Shown piece after piece: positions 5,622 through 10,273 of a DNA stretch of 12,686 nucleotides. Under the pieces are notes generated by a model. It saw only the letters and a program-made list of their open reading frames with translations. It ran no database searches and was not told the origin of the DNA. The translations under genes and the position numbers were made by a program. This DNA comes from Candidatus Falkowbacteria bacterium RIFCSPLOWO2_02_FULL_45_15 (GTDB lineage Bacteria > Patescibacteriota > Patescibacteriia > Patescibacteriales > XYC2-FULL-47-12), in contig MFFV01000002.1 in the NCBI GenBank assembly GCA_001777995.1, forward strand, positions 1 through 12,686, read 5' to 3'. Within the stretch, counting starts at the first letter, position 1, and each line of letters opens with the position of its first letter.

Positions 5622-5687
5622 TGTCATTCCCGCGAAAGCGGGAATCTAACATTTAAGGTTGAGATTCCCGCCTGCGCGGGAATGACA
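5622..5687. repeat. Composite palindromic element of the TGTCATTCCCGC family
   Basis: Bounded by the 12-bp inverted repeat TGTCATTCCCGC (5622-5633) and GCGGGAATGACA (5676-5687). Inside are two further arms, GCGGGAATCT and AGATTCCCGC, so the sequence can fold as two adjacent hairpins or one long one. The half-sites equal those of the 3503-3530 palindrome. It lies in the predicted 5' leader of the bactofilin-like gene. Confidence 0.8.
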
Positions 5688-5718
5688 AGTTTAAAGCTAA
5701 CTTATTATTATTTAACAT

Positions 5719-6879
5719 ATGAACAGAAAAAGAATCTTCCTGATTTTAGGAGCGGCTGTGGCCATCGTGATGGTCCCGGCCGCGGCTTTTGCCTTTGAGG
5801 TAAAAAAAGGCAACAATATTTACGTTGGCGAAAACGAAACGGTTGCCGGCAATCTTTATGCGGCGGGCGTTAATGTTATCATTGACGGCCAAATCACCGG
5901 CGATTTATTTTGCGCCGGCCAGTCAGTAACAATCAACGGCGAAGTTGGAGGCGATGTGTTCTGCGCCGGTTCCGCCATCGCGATTAACGGTAAAGTTGGC
6001 GGCAGCATCCGCGCTGCCGCGTCAGAGTTATCTATTAGTGGTCAAATTGAACGCAGCGCGTTAGCGGTCGCCTCTAACATTAATTTGCAAGACGGCGGCC
6101 AAATCGGCTGGAGCTTTTTAGGCGCCGCGGCTAATTTTACCGCTTACGGGCCAATCGGCCGCGACCTGCAGTTTGCCGGCGCGAGTTTAGTAGTTAATAA
6201 TGAAGTCGGGGGCAATGTCAGATTTTACGGGGAAATGAAGGGCCAAAAGAAAAATAATGCGCCTACATTAACGCTTCTGCCTAAAGCGGTCGTGAATGGA
6301 AGTTTAACCTATTCAGAAACAATTACTACTGACGTCAAGGACGGCGCGCAAATTAAAGGCGACACGATTAAACAAGCGCCGAAGGTAAAAGAATTTACGA
6401 AATTTGAAAGAAAAAAGCAATTTATTTTTTGGCCGTTTATCGTCTTTAGTTTAGTGAGTACGGTAATTCTGGGTTTAGTACTGGTCAGATTAAACGGCGA
6501 CGCCGTGAAAACTGTTACCGATAATATTTTAGAGCGCCCGTGGGCGACTTTGGGTTGGGGTTTGATGTTATTGATTTTAACTCCGATTGTAATAATTTTA
6601 CTGTTAATCACTCTCGTCGGCATACCATTAGCTATCTTAGTTGGCTTGCTGTTTGGTATTTATTTAATACTAGGAAAAGTTACTTTCGGCGTTGCCTTAG
6701 GCCGGTTGATTAATGATAAAGCAAACTGGAAATTATCTTTGTATTGGGCAACGACTATAGGCATTGTAATTACTGATTTGATTATCTTTATTCCCATTAT
6801 CGGCTGGATTATCGGCTTTTTTGCCCTCCTCTGGAGCTTCGGCGCTTTGATGATTGCGAGTAAAAAGCTGATAAAATAG
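5719..6879 (+). CDS. Bactofilin-like beta-helix protein with C-terminal membrane domain
   Basis: A 386-residue protein. A signal peptide (about 1-25, basic MNRKR then hydrophobic, ending AAFAF) is followed by a repetitive region at about 34-215. There, short units such as GNLYAAG, GDLFCAGQSVTINGEVGG and GDVFCAGSAIAINGKVGG recur every 15-20 residues, as in the right-handed beta-helix of polymer-forming bactofilins. After a charged linker (220-233) come hydrophobic segments at about 236-257, 277-299, 302-319, 340-360 and 362-380. True bactofilins are cytosolic and lack a signal peptide, so here the helix is probably outside the membrane and anchored by the C-terminal domain. A role in surface structure is inference. 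The antiporter gene follows after 79 bp on the same strand. Confidence 0.75.
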   Translation: MNRKRIFLILGAAVAIVMVPAAAFAFEVKKGNNIYVGENETVAGNLYAAGVNVIIDGQITGDLFCAGQSVTINGEVGGDVFCAGSAIAINGKVGGSIRAAASELSISGQIERSALAVASNINLQDGGQIGWSFLGAAANFTAYGPIGRDLQFAGASLVVNNEVGGNVRFYGEMKGQKKNNAPTLTLLPKAVVNGSLTYSETITTDVKDGAQIKGDTIKQAPKVKEFTKFERKKQFIFWPFIVFSLVSTVILGLVLVRLNGDAVKTVTDNILERPWATLGWGLMLLILTPIVIILLLITLVGIPLAILVGLLFGIYLILGKVTFGVALGRLINDKANWKLSLYWATTIGIVITDLIIFIPIIGWIIGFFALLWSFGALMIASKKLIK

Positions 6880-6958
6880 TAAAGTAAAAAAGTAAAAATT
6901 ATAAAAACTCACAAAACAACAAAGAGTAGTTTTTAATTTTTAATTTTAACTTGCTTTC

Positions 6959-8668
6959 ATGACCCTCTTCGTCCAAATCAGTCTGATCATCGTCATCGCG
7001 GCTTTGGTCGCGGTTTTCGTGCGCTCCCTGCGCCAGCCGCTGATCATCGGCTACATCATTACCGGCCTGCTGGTCGGGCCTTATCTTTTTAATTTAATTC
7101 AAGACGCGGAAGTCGTTAATGTTTTTGCGGAAATCGGCGTGGCGCTGCTGCTCTTTATCGTTGGTTTGGGCTTGAACCCCCGCTTGATAAAAGAAATCGG
7201 CGGAGTGGCGCTCGCGGCCGGAGTAAGCCAAGTCGTATTTACTTCGCTCGTTGGCTTTTTCGTCATCCGCGCTTTAGGTTTTTTGCCGATAGAGGCGGCT
7301 TACTTGGCGGTCGCGCTGTCGTTCAGTAGCACTATCATTATCGTCAAGCTTCTCTCCGACAAACAGGCCCTGCAAAAACTGCACGGCAAAATCGCTTTAG
7401 GTTTTCTTTTGGTGCAAGACCTCATCGCCATGTTTTTGCTCATCTTCATCTCCGCGCTGGCGCAAGGCGAAGACATTTCCCGCTTAGTCGGCGTCATCAC
7501 TTTGCAGGGTTTGGCGCTCGCGCTGCTGTCAGTCTTTGCCAGTCTCTACCTTTTGCCGCGGCTAAGTAATTTTTTCACCTCTTCCTCGGAATTTTTGGCT
7601 TTATTCTCGCTTGCCTGGGGCATGGGCTTAGCCTCGCTTTTTTATCGATTTGGTTTTTCCATAGAAATCGGGGCGCTGATCGCCGGCATTACTTTATCCG
7701 TTTCTCCTTACGCCGTGGAAATCAGCGCCAAAATGAGGCCCCTGCGCGATTTCTTTTTAATTTTATTTTTTATTCTGTTAGGTTCAAAATTAGCGATTGG
7801 AGATATTCAAGAATTAATCGTGCCGGCGCTTTTATTTTCTCTATTTATTTTAATCGTCAACCCGCTGATTATGATGACTATTATGGGCGTACTTGGCTAC
7901 CGTAAACGAACCGGCTTTCTTACCGGTTTAACCGTTGCCCAAATCAGCGAGTTCTCTTTGATTTTGATAATGCTCGGCATCCGCGTCGGCGACCTTGACG
8001 AATACGCGCTTTCGCTCGTAACGCTCGTGGGGCTGATTACGATTACCGCCTCCACCTATCTCATTTTGTACGCGGAAAAATTATACGGCTATTTAGCGCC
8101 TTGGCTTGCGCTCTTTGAGCGGCGCCTGACAAAAAGCGAACCCGGGACCGATAAAACGGCTTGCCAGACGATACTATTCGGCTACAACCGCATTGGCTAT
8201 GACTTTACGCGCGCCTTTAAAAAATTGGGGCAGGATTTTTTAATCGTTGACTTTGACCCGCAGGTTATTAAACGACTCCAAGCCGAAGGTATGGCGTGCC
8301 AATACGGCGACGTAGACGACGGCGAATTTTTGGACGAACTGCCGCTTAGCAGTCTAAAGTTGGCGGTTTCCACCATTCCTGATTTCCCCACCAATCTGTT
8401 GCTGATAAAAAAAATCCGGCGCGTGAACAAGCCGGCAATCGTGATGGTTATTTCCCACAACATCCGCGAGGCGGAAGAGCTTTATAAGACTGGCGCGAGC
8501 TATGTAGTGCTGCCGCACTTTTTAGGCGGTAATTTCGCTTCAGCGCTTATCGTCAAACATGGTTTAAACGCGAAAAAATACTCCCGCGAAAAAACTATTC
8601 ATCTTAAATATTTAGCGCATCGCAAACTTATCGGCCATGAGCATCCGGCAGCGGAAAAATCTAGATAA
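6959..8668 (+). CDS. CPA2-family cation:proton antiporter with C-terminal RCK (TrkA-N) domain, KefB/KefC-like
   Basis: A 569-residue protein. Residues 1-380 form the Na+/H+ exchanger membrane domain: GYIITGLLVGPYLF (31-44), FSSTIIIVKLLSDK (122-135) and the Q153-D154 pair in LLVQDLIAM that carries the transported ion in Kef-type transporters. Residues 402-535 are a TrkA-N Rossmann domain with GYNRIG (408-413) and an acidic residue D431 after the second strand (LIVDFDP), as expected for NAD(H) binding and gating. The middle residue of the glycine motif is N rather than G, a variant seen in such proteins. No TrkA-C domain follows; a short basic tail ends the protein. The ion (K+ or Na+) cannot be decided from sequence. 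It likely shares the promoter at 5565-5593 with the preceding gene, because the 79-bp gap is only A/T-rich. Confidence 0.9.
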   Translation: MTLFVQISLIIVIAALVAVFVRSLRQPLIIGYIITGLLVGPYLFNLIQDAEVVNVFAEIGVALLLFIVGLGLNPRLIKEIGGVALAAGVSQVVFTSLVGFFVIRALGFLPIEAAYLAVALSFSSTIIIVKLLSDKQALQKLHGKIALGFLLVQDLIAMFLLIFISALAQGEDISRLVGVITLQGLALALLSVFASLYLLPRLSNFFTSSSEFLALFSLAWGMGLASLFYRFGFSIEIGALIAGITLSVSPYAVEISAKMRPLRDFFLILFFILLGSKLAIGDIQELIVPALLFSLFILIVNPLIMMTIMGVLGYRKRTGFLTGLTVAQISEFSLILIMLGIRVGDLDEYALSLVTLVGLITITASTYLILYAEKLYGYLAPWLALFERRLTKSEPGTDKTACQTILFGYNRIGYDFTRAFKKLGQDFLIVDFDPQVIKRLQAEGMACQYGDVDDGEFLDELPLSSLKLAVSTIPDFPTNLLLIKKIRRVNKPAIVMVISHNIREAEELYKTGASYVVLPHFLGGNFASALIVKHGLNAKKYSREKTIHLKYLAHRKLIGHEHPAAEKSR

Positions 8669-8720
8669 AACCTCTTTAGTTAGTTTCAATCACTTAGCGA
8701 AGCGTAAAAATTTGTTTTAA

Positions 8721-8758
8721 AAAATAATCCTTCCTTATATAAAAGGAAAGATTATTTT
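8721..8758. terminator. Bidirectional terminator between convergent genes
   Basis: Stem AAAATAATC/GATTATTTT (9 bp), one C-A mismatch, then TTCCTT/AAGGAA around a short A/T loop. On the plus strand AAA and a T7 run follow at 8759-8768. On the minus strand the A-rich 5' arm is followed by TTAAAACAAATTTTT. It separates the converging antiporter and DsbA-like genes. Confidence 0.75.
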
Positions 8759-8776
8759 AAATTTTTTTATACTATG

Positions 8777-9496
8777 CTATTTAGAAAGCTCTTGATCAAT
8801 CACCGCTTTCACCTGCTCATACGGCACCGCGCCGTTAACCAACTGACCATTAACAAACGTAGTCGGGGTTCCTTGCGCGCCTGCGGCTTGGCCGCCAGCT
8901 TGCTGTTGGGCGACTTTACTGGCGAATTTACCGCTATCTAAGCAGTCGTTAAACTTACTAGCATTTAATCCTAAGGCGGTCGCTTCTTTTTTCCATTGTT
9001 CTACGCTCATGTTTTGAGCGGCGTTAGCGGCAAAAATTTTGTCGTGCATCTCCCAAAATTTCCCTTGTTCGGCCGCGCACTCGCTCGCTTCGGCCGCTTT
9101 TTGCGCTTCCGGATGAAGTGAACTTAAAGGAAAGTGGCGGTAAACAAACAAAGCTTTGCTTTTGTACTCGTTATAAATTTGCTCCATTGTGCTTTGAAAG
9201 CGCAAACAGAACGGGCATTCAAAATCAGAATATTCAACTATAGTCACGGCCGCGTTCTGATTGCCGCGGACATTATCGTCGGTAGTGATGGCCGGCACTG
9301 ACGCGACCGTCGGCTGCGCGCCGCCGGCAGGTTGGTTATTGTCGCTCGGCTGCGTTACCTTAACGCCCTTTACTTCGTCCCCGTCCTTGCCGATAAGGCT
9401 GGGATTTATCAAGATAATAATAGCTAAAATCGCAATCCCAGCCACCAGCCCGAAAAAAAAACTGCCTTTATCAATGGACATTTTTTGTTCCGCCAT
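8777..9496 (-). CDS. Membrane-anchored DsbA-family thiol-disulfide oxidoreductase
   Basis: A 239-residue protein. An N-terminal transmembrane anchor (about 13-31) is followed by a flexible G/P/Q-rich linker (36-72) and a thioredoxin-fold domain with helical insertion (about 75-239). The active site is CPFC (94-97) in YSDFECPFCLRF and the cis-proline loop is GTPTTF (209-214). Two further cysteines, C140 and C185, could form a structural disulfide in the helical insertion. The layout is that of the DsbA/BdbD-like (Thioredoxin_4) family, which oxidises or isomerises cysteines of exported proteins outside the membrane. No DsbB/VKOR partner lies in the window. A good sigma-70 promoter precedes it (9534-9562), giving a leader of about 30 nt without Shine-Dalgarno. 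Confidence 0.92.
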   Translation of the reverse strand: MAEQKMSIDKGSFFFGLVAGIAILAIIILINPSLIGKDGDEVKGVKVTQPSDNNQPAGGAQPTVASVPAITTDDNVRGNQNAAVTIVEYSDFECPFCLRFQSTMEQIYNEYKSKALFVYRHFPLSSLHPEAQKAAEASECAAEQGKFWEMHDKIFAANAAQNMSVEQWKKEATALGLNASKFNDCLDSGKFASKVAQQQAGGQAAGAQGTPTTFVNGQLVNGAVPYEQVKAVIDQELSK

Positions 9497-9533
9497 ATAG
9501 TTTTAAAAAATTAATGTTTAAATAAGCAAAGGT

Positions 9534-9562
9534 ATTATACCGGATAAAAAAATTAAGCGCAA
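9534..9562 (-). promoter_or_regulatory. Promoter of the DsbA-like gene
   Basis: On the minus strand: -35 TTGCGC (9557-9562, 4/6), a 17-bp spacer, consensus -10 TATAAT (9534-9539). Predicted start near 9527, 31 nt before the ATG at 9496. Confidence 0.6.
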
Positions 9563-9564
9563 GT

Positions 9565-9593
9565 TTGAAAACTTAGGCAAAATAAGTTATAGT
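9565..9593 (+). promoter_or_regulatory. Promoter of tsaE, predicting a leaderless mRNA
   Basis: -35 TTGAAA (9565-9570, 5/6), a 17-bp spacer, -10 TATAGT (9588-9593, 5/6). The expected transcription start (9599-9601) coincides with the A of the tsaE ATG at 9600. Confidence 0.55.
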
Positions 9594-9599
9594 CATTTT

Positions 9600-10118
9600 A
9601 TGAAATATTTATCTAAATCCTTATCTGACACAAAAAAATTCGCCGTTAAGCTGGCGCGCCAACTGCGCGGCGGCGAAGTTATTGGTTTAACCGGCGAACT
9701 GGGCAGCGGTAAAACTACTTTTACCCAATATTTAGCCGCGACTTTAGGCGTTAAGCAAACAGTGAACAGCCCGACTTTTAACATTATTAAGGTTTATCCG
9801 ATAATGTCATTGCGAGCCTGCCTGCCGGCAGGCAGGGAGTGTAAGCGACGTGGCAATCTCGTTATCCACGGGATTGCTTCGCCTACGGCTCGCAATGACA
9901 AAAAAAGCATTAGGCAATTCGTTCACATCGACGCCTATCGCCTGCGTTCGCCACAAGAATTAAAAGCATTAGGCGCGCAAGAATATTTTCAAAATAAAAA
10001 CGCCGTCACGGTTATTGAATGGGCGAATAAAGTTAAACCGATTTTGCCAAAAAATATTACTTTAATTAAATTCCGATTAAATAAAACAAGCCGCTTGATA
10101 ACTATTTTCCGTCATTGA
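9600..10118 (+). CDS. tsaE: TsaE, ATPase of the tRNA t6A37 system, carrying an in-frame palindromic insertion
   Basis: A 172-residue P-loop protein that cycles the TsaB-TsaD complex in threonylcarbamoyladenosine synthesis on ANN-decoding tRNAs. Walker A is GELGSGKT (32-39). The conserved VNSPTF is at 55-60, HIDAYRL with D111 at 109-115, and VIEWANKV with E140-W141 at 138-145. Between KVY (64-66) and VHIDAYRL (108-115), where relatives have a short loop, a 96-bp palindromic element encodes residues 69-101 (MSLRACLPAGR...ARNDK). Without it the protein would be about 140 residues, the normal size. The insertion falls in a surface loop between two conserved motifs and keeps the frame, so the enzyme is probably functional. 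The ATG has no Shine-Dalgarno and may be the first base of the mRNA. Confidence 0.92.
   Translation: MKYLSKSLSDTKKFAVKLARQLRGGEVIGLTGELGSGKTTFTQYLAATLGVKQTVNSPTFNIIKVYPIMSLRACLPAGRECKRRGNLVIHGIASPTARNDKKSIRQFVHIDAYRLRSPQELKALGAQEYFQNKNAVTVIEWANKVKPILPKNITLIKFRLNKTSRLITIFRH
9805..9900. repeat. 96-bp palindromic element inserted inside tsaE
   Basis: Perfect 14-bp terminal inverted repeats TGTCATTGCGAGCC (9805-9818) and GGCTCGCAATGACA (9887-9900). Internal arms GGCAATCTC (9852-9860) and GGGATTGC (9870-9877) give the same four-arm layout as element 5622-5687. The perfect palindrome CCTGCCTGCCGGCAGGCAGG (9817-9836) is nested near the left end and may itself be a later insertion. Its length is divisible by three and it has no stop codon in the tsaE frame. 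No target duplication is evident at the immediate ends. Confidence 0.88.
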
Positions 10119-10164
10119 GCGGCTCTTGACAGAGAAAAATAACTCACAGCGTTTTGCTGCGAGT

Positions 10165-10186
10165 TTATCAACAGCGCTGTGGAAAA
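10165..10186. promoter_or_regulatory. Inverted pair of DnaA-box-like 9-mers upstream of nrdA
   Basis: TTATCAACA (10165-10173) and, on the opposite strand, TTTTCCACA (10178-10186) each match the DnaA box TTATCCACA at 8 of 9 positions and are separated by GCGC. In E. coli nrdAB is controlled by DnaA boxes upstream of its promoter, so the placement is plausible. The pair also forms an inverted repeat that could be an RNA hairpin or chance. Confidence 0.3.
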
Positions 10187-10201
10187 AGTTAAATTTACTC
10201 T

Positions 10202-10231
10202 AAAGTTCCGCTACTTTGGCGGAGCTTTTAT
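10202..10231 (+). terminator. Intrinsic terminator after tsaE, overlapping the nrdA -35
   Basis: Stem AAAGTTCCGC (10202-10211) and GCGGAGCTTT (10219-10228) pairs over 10 bp with one G-U, loop TACTTTG, then TTATAT. It lies 84 bp after the tsaE stop. The bases of its loop and 3' arm also provide the -35 (TTGGCG) of the nrdA promoter. Confidence 0.6.
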
Positions 10232-10244
10232 ATTGTGGTATAAT
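10216..10244 (+). promoter_or_regulatory. nrdA promoter
   Basis: -35 TTGGCG (10216-10221, 4/6), a 17-bp spacer, extended consensus -10 TGGTATAAT (10236-10244). Predicted start near 10251, 23 nt before the nrdA ATG. The extended -10 is identical to that of the bactofilin-like gene. Confidence 0.65.
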
Positions 10245-10271
10245 TAAATCTTAAAACACTATATATAGTAT
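10223..10271 (+). promoter_or_regulatory. NrdR box and possible partner around the nrdA -10
   Basis: ACACTATATATAGTAT (10256-10271) matches the NrdR box consensus acaCwAtATaTwGtgt at 15 of 16 positions. A weaker candidate at 10223-10238 matches about 11 of 16, mainly in the right half ATATTGTGG. The start-to-start distance is 33 bp against the usual 31-32 bp. The -10 hexamer lies just between them. NrdR is the ATP/dATP-sensing repressor of ribonucleotide reductase genes, so binding here would block initiation. Confidence 0.6.
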
Positions 10272-10273
10272 TT

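Larger units (their letters stand above)
5275..5718. other. Intergenic control region between divergent nusA and the bactofilin-like gene
   Basis: This 444-bp region holds, from the nusA side outward: an A/T-rich tandem repeat (5308-5346), a CCTGCC/GGCAGG palindrome cluster (5375-5405), two copies of TAAATCCGTAA (5426-5436, 5469-5479), an intrinsic terminator on the minus strand (5494-5527) overlapping a nine-codon reading frame, overlapping divergent promoters (5553-5593) and a composite palindromic element (5622-5687). A TATAAT on the minus strand at 5288-5293 could also give a second, almost leaderless nusA start, but no good -35 accompanies it. Confidence 0.6.

Noticed and set aside
10126..10131. 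Perfect TTGACA as the nrdA or a tsaE-distal promoter
   Set aside because: No -10 hexamer lies at 16-18 bp. TGGTATAAT at 10236-10244 with TTGGCG at 10216 is much better placed for nrdA.
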